From the NCBI GenBank assembly GCA_031271295.1, contig JAISVZ010000119.1, positions 1 to 64,000 on the forward strand: a stretch of 64,000 nucleotides of DNA. Direction: 5' to 3'. Made by a program: the position numbers and the translations under genes. Within the stretch, counting starts at the first letter, position 1. Each line of letters begins with the position of its first letter. This DNA comes from Clostridiales bacterium (GTDB lineage: Bacteria; Bacillota; Clostridia; Lachnospirales; WQUN01). Below the pieces are notes generated by a model, which searched no databases, was not told where the DNA came from, and saw only the letters and a program-made list of their open reading frames with translations. Shown here one piece after another: positions 15,994 to 25,107 of this stretch.

Positions 15994-18612
15994 TCACTCC
16001 AAAAGGTTATTGTTTGAATATTTAAGTACCTTAAGTTGCTTGCTCAGTTTCAAACCCTCGTCAATCTCATACCTGTACCATATCGCTGCAGGGCACTTTT
16101 CCATCAGGCATTTTATCTCATCAACAACCTCCTGCGCCGCAGGGAAAACAAACACAATATCGTTCTCTGTAAGTTCCGCAATATTCGGCAACGCAACGCC
16201 GCCACCCCCGCCGTCCTTATCCCACAAAACACTCGGTTCCCAAAGCGTACCCTTAAGTTTCGGCAACATTTTAGCGGCGGATTTCCCCAGCGCACCATAG
16301 CCAATAATCCTTCCTTGCTTGCGGCACTGCGGTATCAATCCCTTTACAAACGCGAACACAAGCGCCTCTATAAATGAATATTCGTCCTCGCCAATTTGCT
16401 CAATGGTTATTTTCGGGCATATTCCCAACCAGTTATTTATAAACGAAAGCAGTTCGTCAAAAATTAAGTTGGAACTTCTTTTGCCATCCGGTTTTGCGCG
16501 GCAGACGCCATACAAACTGACTAACCGCTGAAAAGAAGCGATTCCGAGCAAAAACTGCTTTTGGTAAATATCTACTACAGTATTTGGCAATGCGTCAAAC
16601 ACGCTTACAATCAAAGCAAAATATTCGTCAACATACTTTAAAAATCTTACCTCGTCTGATTCTCTGGACATTCCGTCTATTCCGATATTGTAGATATATA
16701 ACGGTTCATCAAACGCTTTCATTTTGCCTTTGTAGGCGGCAAGCGGAATGCTAAAACCGGGTTCGTATGTGCAGTGCCCCAAGCCTTCGTAATTGTTGAT
16801 AATATTGCATTTATTAAAATAGCTTGTGCGAACTAAGAAATTCCAGCAAGCTCTGTTTGTATTTTTCGCCAAAAACAATTCCAAAGAGTATTCGCCGTTC
16901 ATATACATTGGGTGGCGATTAAACTTTATCGATCCGTCGGCGGATCTGTAATAATAATCACAGGAGCAATACTCATACTCATCATGTTCTTCCAGCCATT
17001 TCGCCATTGTTGAAATATATTTACTGTCAAGTTCGTCGTCCGCGTCCACTATGTTTATGTATTTTCCGGTTATTCTCTTTAAGCCTTCCCTTACGGCGGC
17101 GCAAGCGCCTTTATTCACTTGGTCTATAATTACAACCTTGTACCCGCGGGCGGCTAATCTTTCCTCAAACGAAGATATTACTTGCCGTGTGCCGTCTGTT
17201 GAGCCGTCGTTAACAAGAATTAACTCAATATTATCCCACTCTTGGTTAAGAATGCTTTCAAGCATAACGCCAATGTATTCCTCTTTGTTGTAACACGCCA
17301 TAACCATGCTAACTTTTCCTTGCAACAAAGCGGCCTCCTTCCTGCGTTTTGCTATTTGCAGTTCTTCATTTTTTCTTATTGCTTGCGCGGCTTTTTCCGT
17401 TTCCTTTTTCAGAGGTAAATCCCCATCGGCGAAAACGTCGTGAAAAATAACGTCTTCCGTAAGTTTTATATACTCGTCCCATTTTTCGGTTAAGTTATAG
17501 CGGTTTTTAAGTTCCGCAATCCACTTTTCCGAATGCTCAAATTCCCGGAAAACCCGCGAATACCTAAAAGATAACAACGCTCTAACCAACGCCAAATCCG
17601 GCGAATGGTTTTCCCAGTAATATTCCTGATCAAAAAAATTAAGCTTTTTATTTTGCTCGTTATAAAAGCAGTTCGCGGGAACAAGTTCCCAATAGCAATT
17701 TCCTTTTGCCGAAGCTTTGTATATGGAACTTCGGATATTATCAAATTGCTGTGTCACTTCTTCAAAATCAATTGTCCCCAGCGCAACTTTTTTCGCCCAA
17801 TAATCCCATAAGGTTGGTTGGTTCAACCGTTCCATAACCAAAGCGTTACCTTCAAGTTTTACGGGCAGTACATCAACTCCAAAATTCGCAAGTTCCTCAT
17901 GGTTTTGCAGTATTTGCAGTAAACTTTTTTGCCCGTCCGGGTGCAGCGCCATTTTACGCACCGTGCCGTCATTACGCACCGTTGTGGCAAACCGCTTTGC
18001 GCTGCTGCGGTAGGCGGTTACGGCGGCATAATCCACCGGGCAGGGAGCGTCCGCCACGCATACACGCGCTTCCGCCAAATACGCGCCGCACATAAATTCA
18101 AACGCGCCGCCGCGTATTACCTCGCGGTATAGCAAACTCTCGTCAAATTGCAGGTTATCATCGTTTAATATGTAAGAAACAAGCCTCTGGTTAAGAAATT
18201 CGTTCGGCAAATAGGCATCCGAATATATTTCCCTTGCAAACCAATGGTCGGTAAGCGGGTAGTACCATTTTTGCCCTTCAAAACCCGCCGCTTGCAGCCT
18301 AATTTGAAGCTCCGCCTTGCTTACCCTGCCGCTTTGCCCCTCACGCCCTAAAAGAGAAGAATACGGCAAGCCGGTTTCCGGGCTTTTCTGCCCGCTCCAG
18401 TAACGAAGCGCAAACGGGTTTTCATACGCCAAAAGCAAACGACCGTGCGGCGACAATTCATTTTTGTAACCGCGCAAGGCTTCTACGGAAAAATCCTCCG
18501 GGTCTATAACTATTTTGTAATCTATATCCTTCTCGAAAGGATACCAACACAAAATTCCTTCCTTCATGGGGGATGCTTGGTAAAATTCATATAATTTGTT
18601 GTTGGGTTTCAT
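15994..18612 (-). CDS. megafusion: methyltransferase remnant, kinase-like domain, GT2, Rossmann-like module
   Basis: First gene of the leftward operon. Residues 1-180 resemble the C-terminal half of a class I methyltransferase (LSPHGRLLLAYENPFALRYW) but lack the glycine-rich SAM site. Residues about 190-400 resemble a kinase/phosphotransferase fold (VMERL near 259-263, LVPANCFYN near 310-318, NFFDQE near 325-330). GT2 starts near 432 (GKVSMVMACYNKEEYIG, NDGSTDGT, DADDELD). A C-terminal module follows near 785 (GRIIGYGALGKSAAK, VLWDK). GT2 and module are close to the gene at 9751. The gene is visibly richer in GC than the other island genes, suggesting a different origin or longer residence. 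The first two domains may be structural only. Confidence 0.72.
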   Translation of the reverse strand: MKPNNKLYEFYQASPMKEGILCWYPFEKDIDYKIVIDPEDFSVEALRGYKNELSPHGRLLLAYENPFALRYWSGQKSPETGLPYSSLLGREGQSGRVSKAELQIRLQAAGFEGQKWYYPLTDHWFAREIYSDAYLPNEFLNQRLVSYILNDDNLQFDESLLYREVIRGGAFEFMCGAYLAEARVCVADAPCPVDYAAVTAYRSSAKRFATTVRNDGTVRKMALHPDGQKSLLQILQNHEELANFGVDVLPVKLEGNALVMERLNQPTLWDYWAKKVALGTIDFEEVTQQFDNIRSSIYKASAKGNCYWELVPANCFYNEQNKKLNFFDQEYYWENHSPDLALVRALLSFRYSRVFREFEHSEKWIAELKNRYNLTEKWDEYIKLTEDVIFHDVFADGDLPLKKETEKAAQAIRKNEELQIAKRRKEAALLQGKVSMVMACYNKEEYIGVMLESILNQEWDNIELILVNDGSTDGTRQVISSFEERLAARGYKVVIIDQVNKGACAAVREGLKRITGKYINIVDADDELDSKYISTMAKWLEEHDEYEYCSCDYYYRSADGSIKFNRHPMYMNGEYSLELFLAKNTNRACWNFLVRTSYFNKCNIINNYEGLGHCTYEPGFSIPLAAYKGKMKAFDEPLYIYNIGIDGMSRESDEVRFLKYVDEYFALIVSVFDALPNTVVDIYQKQFLLGIASFQRLVSLYGVCRAKPDGKRSSNLIFDELLSFINNWLGICPKITIEQIGEDEYSFIEALVFAFVKGLIPQCRKQGRIIGYGALGKSAAKMLPKLKGTLWEPSVLWDKDGGGGGVALPNIAELTENDIVFVFPAAQEVVDEIKCLMEKCPAAIWYRYEIDEGLKLSKQLKVLKYSNNNLLE

Positions 18613-18796
18613 ATAAGGCGTTACTCTTCCTTCTATGTAAATCAGGCAAATTTTACATCATTGATTCGGAACTGGTAAATATTCTTAATATTAATAATCC
18701 CACAATGTAAATTATTATGTTGCTGATTTTAAGTATACCGTTTTACTTCCAATATTGCAAGCGTATTTTAATGGGTTTTTACCTTGGGTTTTTACC

Positions 18797-18825
18797 TTGT
18801 GAAGGTGCAGACATTATGTTATACT
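18797..18825 (+). promoter_or_regulatory. probable sigma-70 type promoter for the AAA-ATPase pair
   Basis: TTGTGA at 18797-18802 and TATACT at 18820-18825 are 17 bases apart, about 100 bases before the GTG start. A 13-base direct repeat (GGGTTTTTACCTT) lies just upstream. The rest of the 311-base gap between 18612 and 18924 holds the hairpin described separately and AT-rich sequence; I see no gene in it. Confidence 0.5.
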
Positions 18826-18855
18826 ATATATGTGCTTACATGAACGGGAAGCGAA

Positions 18856-18899
18856 AAGGCCGGGTTATCCGCACGGGCAATTGCCGTGTTGCCGGCCTT
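18856..18899 (+). repeat. long leader hairpin before the AAA-ATPase gene
   Basis: AAGGCCGG (18856-18863) pairs with CCGGCCTT (18892-18899), and inside it CACGG (18872-18876) pairs with CCGTG (18884-18888). No T-run follows, so it is not a standard terminator. It lies between the promoter and the ribosome site (GGGGAGGG, 18909-18915) and would be in the mRNA leader. A role in translation control, mRNA stability or as a repeat element is possible. Confidence 0.6.
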
Positions 18900-18923
18900 G
18901 CATCCTAAGGGGAGGGCAAAACC

Positions 18924-20669
18924 GTGGTTAATCAAAACAACATTCCGCTTAATATTACCGGGGATTTAAACCGCATAAATTATTCCGTTGACGATTTTAA
19001 AAGAATTAGAGAACGCGGTTATCTTTATATAGACAAAACGAAAATGATTGACGATATGCTGACATTCGATGAATCCAAAGTTATATTGTTTACTCGTCCC
19101 CGCCGTTTTGGAAAATCGCTGAACATTTCTATGCTTCGGTATTTTTTTGATATGACGGAAAGCTCTGCGGAATTATTCAAAGGGCTTTACATTGAAAATT
19201 CAGAATTTTTTAAAACTCATTTAAACCAATATCCGGTTTTATATTTAAATTTTAAGAATGCGGACACAAGATCAATACGAAATTTGGAAAAGGGAATTAT
19301 AATATCCATCGAAGAAGCGGTGCATGAATTATATAAAAAATATAACTTTGAGGAACTCAAAAATATTGATTTGAAAACATCAGATGGAAATGTAATTCTG
19401 GTTGGCGTTAAAAACATCACAAGAATTTTGTACGAAAAAACAGGGAAAAGGGTAATTGTTATAGTGGACGAATACGACAGCGTAATAAACCGGGCGTATG
19501 GTACAGACGGTTGGAAACAAGCAACAGAGATTATTAAAGGTTTGTTCGGCGCGTTGCTTAAATCTAACGAATATTTGGAAATGGGGGTACTTACGGGCGT
19601 AAGCAAAATTGGAAAAGAGCTTGGTTTCAGCGACATGAATAACCTTTTTGTATGCTCGCTTACAAAAGAAATATATTATGAATATTTCGGTTTTACGGAA
19701 GATGAGGTAAAAAAGCTTTTATCTGTTAATAATATCGAAATGTCGGATACTTTTTACCGCATGTATAACGGATATCACCTTGATGACACGCCGAATATGT
19801 TTAATCCGGCTTCAATCCTAAAGTTTTTATTCGAATTTAAGCGTACAGGCAAAATAAAGTTTTCTCCATTTTGGATTAATACCGCCGCCAACCAAATTTT
19901 AAAGGATAACATTGCCAAGCAAAGCGGCAAATTTAAAAACAAACTGTTAACGATGCTTAGCGGAAAAACGATAAAAGAATCCATATTTGAAAGTATTGAT
20001 TACGATACTCTTTATAAGCAATCGCATATGTTTAGCCTGATGATTGATACAGGCTATATATGCCCGGTTTCTCAAGTGGATGTGGATTTGTTCGAACTTA
20101 AAATACCCAACGAAGAGGTTATATACGGTTATAAGGAAATAATCGGATTAATTGTGGGTACAGACGAAAACACATTGGAAACGTTATGCACAAACTTGGT
20201 CTCCGGAAACACGGAGAAATTCGAAGAAACACTCAATAAAATTTTATTGAGCGTTTCAAGCTTTCACGATTTTTCCGAAAAAGAAAACAGTTATCACAAT
20301 TTAGTTATGGGTGCGCTTTTGTATTTAATGGGGTCATTCACCATTTTTTCAAACCGCGAGTCTGGCCTTGGCAGGTACGATATTGCCATGTTTCCAAAAG
20401 AGCATTCTAAAAACGAATACCGCCCAATTATTATTGAGTTTAAAGCCGCGCGGGAAAAAGCGCAGTGTTCTTATGACGACTTGGCGGAATTAGCGCGGAA
20501 AGCGCTGGAGCAGATAAAAACCAAAAAATACGCGCAACCAAACGAAAACGCGTCCGCATACGGAAACGCACATGCCTACAAGCCGGAGGATTTTATGTTA
20601 ATAGGTATCGGCGCGCAGGGAAAACAGTGCGCGGTTGTATCTAATCAGGGAGGTGAAAACAGTGATTAA
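18924..20669 (+). CDS. AAA-ATPase-like / PD-(D/E)XK nuclease family protein (copy 1)
   Basis: This matches the widespread AAA-ATPase-like plus PD-(D/E)XK (DUF1703) family. The Walker A motif is TRPRRFGKS at 57-65, Walker B is VIVIVDEYDS in the first third, and the nuclease-like end shows GRYDIAMFP and PIIIEFKAA, the spaced D and ExK pattern. Function is not settled for the family; it is often multi-copy and linked to genome islands. The GTG start has GGGGAGGG upstream. Its last bases overlap the start of a second copy, so the two are translated in tandem. Confidence 0.82.
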   Translation: MVNQNNIPLNITGDLNRINYSVDDFKRIRERGYLYIDKTKMIDDMLTFDESKVILFTRPRRFGKSLNISMLRYFFDMTESSAELFKGLYIENSEFFKTHLNQYPVLYLNFKNADTRSIRNLEKGIIISIEEAVHELYKKYNFEELKNIDLKTSDGNVILVGVKNITRILYEKTGKRVIVIVDEYDSVINRAYGTDGWKQATEIIKGLFGALLKSNEYLEMGVLTGVSKIGKELGFSDMNNLFVCSLTKEIYYEYFGFTEDEVKKLLSVNNIEMSDTFYRMYNGYHLDDTPNMFNPASILKFLFEFKRTGKIKFSPFWINTAANQILKDNIAKQSGKFKNKLLTMLSGKTIKESIFESIDYDTLYKQSHMFSLMIDTGYICPVSQVDVDLFELKIPNEEVIYGYKEIIGLIVGTDENTLETLCTNLVSGNTEKFEETLNKILLSVSSFHDFSEKENSYHNLVMGALLYLMGSFTIFSNRESGLGRYDIAMFPKEHSKNEYRPIIIEFKAAREKAQCSYDDLAELARKALEQIKTKKYAQPNENASAYGNAHAYKPEDFMLIGIGAQGKQCAVVSNQGGENSD

Positions 20670-22419
20670 CCCAAAAATCATTCCGCTTAATATTACCGGG
20701 GATTTAAACCAAATAAATTATTCTATTGATAGTTTTAAAGATATGCGCGAGGGAAATTTCCTTTATATAGACAAAACGAAAATGATCGACGATATTCTTA
20801 CATTTGATAAATCCAAAGTTGTATTGTTTACTCGTCCCCGCCGTTTTGGAAAATCGCTGAACATTTCTATGCTTCGGTATTTTTTTGATATGGCGGAAAG
20901 CTCTGCGGAATTATTCAAAGGGCTTTATATTGAAAATTCTGAATTTTTTAAAACTCATTTAAACCAATATCCGGTTTTATATTTGAATTTTAAGAATGTT
21001 AAAACAGATATATTGGCCGATCTAAACCAAGGAATTATTAGCTGCCTTCAAACTGAGTCACAGAAATTATATAACACATACCACTACGAAGAATTAATGG
21101 AAATCTCGTTCAAAGCAGAATCCGGCGGAGTTAACCCTCTTGGAGCGGAGGAAATTACAAGAATTTTGTGCGAAAAAACAGGAAAAAAGGTAATTGTTTT
21201 AGTAGATGAATACGACAGCGTAATAAACCGGGCGTATGGGACAGACGGTTGGAAACAAGCAACAGAGATTATTAAAGGCTTGTTTGGCGCGTTGTTTAAA
21301 TCTAACGAATATTTGGAAATGGGTGTGCTTACGGGCGTAAGCAAGATTGGAAAAGAGCTTGGTTTCAGCGACATGAATAACCTTGCCGTGTATTCTCTTA
21401 CAAGAAAACGGTATTATGAATACTTCGGGTTTACGGAAGATGAAGTAAAGGAACTGTTAAACCGTTATGGTATTGAAATAACGGACGAATTTTACCGCAT
21501 GTATAACGGCTATCGGTTTAAAGGGACCCCGAATATGTTCAACCCCGCCTCAATACTAAAGTTTTTAGATGAATTTCAGGATACGAGGGATATTTGCCCT
21601 GCGCCGTATTGGGTTAACGCTACGGTAAACCACATTTTAACCGATAACATCGCAAAACAAAATGCCGAGTTTAAAGACGAGCTTTTAACTATGCTTAGCG
21701 GGGAAACGATAATAGAATCCGTTTTTGACAGCATTGACTACAATATGCTCCACAATCCGGCGCATATGTTTAGCCTGATGATTGATACAGGGTACATTTG
21801 CCCGGTGCAAAGAATAGGCGGGGATAAGTTTGAGCTTAAAATACCCAACGAAGAAGTGTTATACGGTTATAAGGGAATGATTGGCTTAATTGCGGATACA
21901 GACGAGGGAATGTTGAAAACATTATGCACAAACTTAACATCCGCAAACGCGGAGAAATTCGAAGAAACACTCAATAAAATTTTATTGAGCGTTTCAAGTT
22001 TTCACGATTTTTCCGAAAAAGAAAACAGTTATCACAATTTAGTAATGGGTGCGCTTTTGTATTTGATGGGGTCATTCACCATTTTTTCAAATAGAGAGGC
22101 TGGCCTTGGCAGGTACGATATCGCCCTGTTTCCAATCGAACATCCTAAAAACGAATACCGCCCAATAATTATTGAGTTTAAAGCCGCGCGGGGAAAAGCG
22201 CAGTGTTCATATGACGATTTGGCGGCATTGGCAACCGAGGCGCTGGAACAGATAAAAAGCAAAAAGTACGCGCAGCCTAACGAAAACGCGTACTCACACG
22301 CGGCCGCACACGAATCCGCATACGGAAAAAAACACGCACACGCCTACAAGCCGGAGGATTTTATGTTAATAGGTATCGGTGCGCAGGGGAAACAGTGCGC
22401 TGTTGTTTCTAATTTTTAA
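20662..22419 (+). CDS. AAA-ATPase-like / PD-(D/E)XK nuclease family protein (copy 2)
   Basis: Tandem paralogue with the same parts: FTRPRRFGKS, VIVLVDEYDS, GRYDIALFP and PIIIEFKAA. I took GTG 20662, preceded by GGGAGGTG and matching the GTG start of copy 1; longer starts inside copy 1 are less likely. It overlaps copy 1 by 8 bases. DNA identity between the copies is uneven. The N-terminal ATPase stretch (20779-20988 against 19041-19250) and the stretch around 21964-22083 are nearly identical, while 20993-21140 has diverged strongly. This looks like gene conversion. Near the end it has extra codons rich in Ala and His. Confidence 0.82.
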   Translation: MINPKIIPLNITGDLNQINYSIDSFKDMREGNFLYIDKTKMIDDILTFDKSKVVLFTRPRRFGKSLNISMLRYFFDMAESSAELFKGLYIENSEFFKTHLNQYPVLYLNFKNVKTDILADLNQGIISCLQTESQKLYNTYHYEELMEISFKAESGGVNPLGAEEITRILCEKTGKKVIVLVDEYDSVINRAYGTDGWKQATEIIKGLFGALFKSNEYLEMGVLTGVSKIGKELGFSDMNNLAVYSLTRKRYYEYFGFTEDEVKELLNRYGIEITDEFYRMYNGYRFKGTPNMFNPASILKFLDEFQDTRDICPAPYWVNATVNHILTDNIAKQNAEFKDELLTMLSGETIIESVFDSIDYNMLHNPAHMFSLMIDTGYICPVQRIGGDKFELKIPNEEVLYGYKGMIGLIADTDEGMLKTLCTNLTSANAEKFEETLNKILLSVSSFHDFSEKENSYHNLVMGALLYLMGSFTIFSNREAGLGRYDIALFPIEHPKNEYRPIIIEFKAARGKAQCSYDDLAALATEALEQIKSKKYAQPNENAYSHAAAHESAYGKKHAHAYKPEDFMLIGIGAQGKQCAVVSNF

Positions 22420-22423
22420 TTTT

Positions 22424-24028
22424 TTATTGCCGGGAGTTACGGTATTCGTTTATGCTAAGGCCGGTTTTTTGCTTAAACACTCCCCTGAAATGCCGTACGT
22501 CATCGTAGCCAACCTTTATTGCCACATATTCATCTGTGGCGTCGGGGGTTAAAATAAGTTTTTTGGCCTCTTCAATGCGCACCTTTACTATGTATTCGTA
22601 GCAGGACATCTTCTCTTTGTCGATAAATAGCTTATTTATAAACTCGCCGGTTGTGTTGAGTTTTACGGAAAGCTTGCTTAAGGTTAAGTTTTCAAAATAG
22701 TTTGAGTTTATATAAGCCTTCGCCTTTTCAAGGGTTTTCTCGCCGCTTTGCTTGCGCAGCGCAACCATCGCGTCGCAGAACTTTTTAATGTCCCGCTTAA
22801 GGTAATTCAGCGCGTCTTCCGTGGTTTTTATTTTCATAACGTCTTTGGCGGAAAAAAAGGACGTAATATCAATATCTTCTGAAAAATTCTGCTCCATCGC
22901 GTAGCGGCCCATGGCAAATAAAATACCCATAACAAGCCTTTGCAAATGCTTGCCCGATACGTAGCCGGCTTCGTTTAACGTATCAAAAAGCTGACCTAAA
23001 AGCAAAATGCAGTACTCGTATTCGCCGATTACGGCGGCGCTAATTAATTTATCTTCCTTTTCGTACGGGTATCTGTAGGTAAGCTTGTTGGCCGGCTCCA
23101 CAAAATGAATTGGTATTGTTGTGTTATGACCCACCAAAAAGCGGTATTTAAGCGCCGCGTTGGCTTCCCGGTACGAAACGCATATAAGAGAGGCGTTTTC
23201 GTATGTGCGCCCAAGCCCTATGGTTACGCGGGTTTTAAGGGCGTAGAAAATATCCTCCTTTAGGTCGTCGCATAAATCCAGAAGCTGTTCGAACGTTAAA
23301 TGCTTGGAAACAACGCAAGTTACAAAATTGAACGCCGAAATAAAAGAGTGCGCGGAAATTTCCATATCCTCTAACTTTTCGTTTATTAGGTTGTTTATTT
23401 TATATGTAAGAAGATGCTTTTCGGTTTCGTCGAGGGTAAGTATAAGTTTTTTAAAATGGTCTATCCGGACAACAAAAACTGTATAATTTTCAGAAAATTT
23501 ATGCCCGAAATATGAAAAGGAACGAAGTATTTCGGATTCTTTGTTTATATTCCCGGATACCAAGGTTTCAAAAAATTTATCCCTAAAAAAGGCGGTTTCT
23601 TTTTTGTATTTTTCCACAACCTCTTCGTTTGCTTTTTTCTGGCGGTAGTAGTTACTGAAAAAATCCAGCGCGCGTTCCATGCAGCGTTTAAAATCCTGAG
23701 GTTTGACAGGCCTGTACATATAGTCTATAACGCCGTATTCCGTAACGCGTTTAATATACTCGGAATCGTTATAGGTACCGTAGAGAATAAATTTAATGTC
23801 CGGATACATTTCGGAAATATCTCTTATAATTTTCTGCGCCGAAACTCCGAAAAAACGTATATCCGCAACAATTAATTCCGGCATTACCTCCCTTACCGCC
23901 TGCATAACGTCCACAGCGAGCGAGGAAAGAGTGTACACGGTTTTTATCTGCGGAAAAGACATCCTCATATAAGTTTTAAAATTTCTAATACTTTCCGCGT
24001 CCGCGTCCATTATTAAAAGTTTAAGCAT
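22424..24028 (-). CDS. response regulator with AraC-type DNA-binding domain (YesN-like)
   Basis: The N-terminus is a receiver domain, with DAD near 8-10 and the probable phospho-acceptor Asp56 in LIVADIRFFG. A long middle region is followed by an AraC-type double helix-turn-helix over the last 100 residues (NLTLSKLSVKLNTTGEFINK, VAIKVGYDDVRHFRGVFKQK). This matches YesN-type regulators, usually paired with a YesM sensor kinase that controls sugar uptake. No kinase gene lies nearby, so the partner is elsewhere. I took ATG 24028 with AAGGTGG 5 bases upstream; a GTG at 24037 is less likely. It converges on the AAA gene with a 4-base gap. Confidence 0.87.
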   Translation of the reverse strand: MLKLLIMDADAESIRNFKTYMRMSFPQIKTVYTLSSLAVDVMQAVREVMPELIVADIRFFGVSAQKIIRDISEMYPDIKFILYGTYNDSEYIKRVTEYGVIDYMYRPVKPQDFKRCMERALDFFSNYYRQKKANEEVVEKYKKETAFFRDKFFETLVSGNINKESEILRSFSYFGHKFSENYTVFVVRIDHFKKLILTLDETEKHLLTYKINNLINEKLEDMEISAHSFISAFNFVTCVVSKHLTFEQLLDLCDDLKEDIFYALKTRVTIGLGRTYENASLICVSYREANAALKYRFLVGHNTTIPIHFVEPANKLTYRYPYEKEDKLISAAVIGEYEYCILLLGQLFDTLNEAGYVSGKHLQRLVMGILFAMGRYAMEQNFSEDIDITSFFSAKDVMKIKTTEDALNYLKRDIKKFCDAMVALRKQSGEKTLEKAKAYINSNYFENLTLSKLSVKLNTTGEFINKLFIDKEKMSCYEYIVKVRIEEAKKLILTPDATDEYVAIKVGYDDVRHFRGVFKQKTGLSINEYRNSRQ

Positions 24029-24097
24029 GAGAACCACCTTTCTGCGATGTTATTTCTTCTGTGGAAGTGTCCTGATTATACCGCATATCAGAAAAAT

Positions 24098-24126
24098 TTG
24101 AAATAAGCAAATTAATCGTCTATAAT
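24098..24126 (+). promoter_or_regulatory. probable promoter for the NUDIX-GNAT gene
   Basis: TTGAAA (24098-24103) and TATAAT (24121-24126) are 17 bases apart, 28 bases before the start codon. Read leftward, the same hexamer (TTTCAA) lies 17 bases from a reverse TATAAT at 24080-24075, so one -35 box might serve both this gene and the YesN-like gene. The leftward match to the -35 consensus is weak. Confidence 0.55.
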
Positions 24127-24153
24127 CTTTCATTAATAATAACAGACGCGGTG

Positions 24154-25062
24154 ATGAATTTGGAATACTGGGAAATTTATAACAGGCACAGGCAAAAAAC
24201 GAATAATATTCACAAGCGCGGGTTCCCTTTAAAAGAAGGGGAATATCATGTTGTGGTACATATTTGGATAGTGAATTCCAAAGGGGAGTACCTTATTCAA
24301 AAACGCTCCGAATCCTGCGCGGTGCTGCCGGGGCTTTGGGCGGTTACCGGAGGTTCGGCAATTTGCGGCGAAACATCCAAACAGGCGTGTTTGCGGGAAA
24401 CTAAAGAAGAATTGGGGATAGATTTAAAAGCGCCAAACCTTGCATTTACGGTTATAAGGCGAAATAATTTCTGCGATGTTTGGCTTGCGCGGGAGGATGT
24501 TAAGCTTTCCGATATTGTTATGCAAGAAGAAGAGGTTGCCGAGGTTAGGTATGCAACAAAGGAAGAAATATATAAACTTGCGGCGCAGAAAAATTTTATG
24601 ATGCAGATTTATTTGAACGATATTTTTGAAATTGCCGAATCGAACCTTTCCGTAAAACGTGCCTCCCCGGAGGATTTTGACGTTATTGCGCAAATGAACG
24701 TAAACTCGCCAAGGTTTTACGGCAAGGACATTACGCCGGATAAGTTTGACCGCTTCGATTATTACATTATTTGCTTAAACGGCGAAGCCGCCGGGTTTGC
24801 TTACGTTTGCCCGAAAAGGTCGCGGGCGGTTTTTCAAATTGAATATATATATATTTTGCCGGAGTACCGCAGGCAGAGAATTGCGCTTAGAGCACTCAAG
24901 CGTATTGAAAAAATTTACCCGCAGGCCAAAAAGTTTGTTTTAAAAATTGCTGAAACCGACAGAACGGCAGCGGCGCTTTCAGTGCGGGCGGGGTATAAAA
25001 AGCTTAATTTTAAACGCACCATTAATTGTTGCTTGGTGCTGGAATATTACGAAAAACATTAA
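24154..25062 (+). CDS. NUDIX hydrolase - GNAT acetyltransferase fusion
   Basis: Residues about 30-150 form a NUDIX hydrolase. The box runs from G67 (GSAICGE) to RETKEELGI, fitting GX5EX7REXXEEXG, and cleaves nucleoside-diphosphate-linked compounds. Residues about 165-302 form a GNAT-type N-acetyltransferase (FVLKIAETDRTAAALSVRAG). The opening (MNLEYWEIYN...HKRG) is typical of IDI-like NUDIX proteins. I took ATG 24154; the GTG directly before it is an alternative, and no strong ribosome site is seen for either. A clear terminator follows, so it is a single-gene unit. The substrate is unknown; the fusion could link removal of a modified nucleotide with acetylation. Confidence 0.85.
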   Translation: MNLEYWEIYNRHRQKTNNIHKRGFPLKEGEYHVVVHIWIVNSKGEYLIQKRSESCAVLPGLWAVTGGSAICGETSKQACLRETKEELGIDLKAPNLAFTVIRRNNFCDVWLAREDVKLSDIVMQEEEVAEVRYATKEEIYKLAAQKNFMMQIYLNDIFEIAESNLSVKRASPEDFDVIAQMNVNSPRFYGKDITPDKFDRFDYYIICLNGEAAGFAYVCPKRSRAVFQIEYIYILPEYRRQRIALRALKRIEKIYPQAKKFVLKIAETDRTAAALSVRAGYKKLNFKRTINCCLVLEYYEKH

Positions 25063-25079
25063 AAACATATTTTATAAGG

Positions 25080-25106
25080 CCGGGCGCGAAGCCCGGTTAT
25101 TTTTTT
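25080..25106 (+). terminator. rho-independent terminator after the NUDIX-GNAT gene
   Basis: CCGGGC-GCGAA-GCCCGG is followed by TTATTTTTTT. This is a textbook stem and T-run 17 bases after the stop codon. Confidence 0.88.
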
Positions 25107-25107
25107 G

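Noticed and set aside
474-18612. Complete capsule or O-antigen locus
   Set aside because: No Wzx, Wzy, ABC exporter, initiating transferase or sugar-nucleotide synthesis gene is seen in the window.
18717-18908. 63-codon frame before the AAA-ATPase gene
   Set aside because: It overlaps the probable promoter and the hairpin and has no ribosome site.
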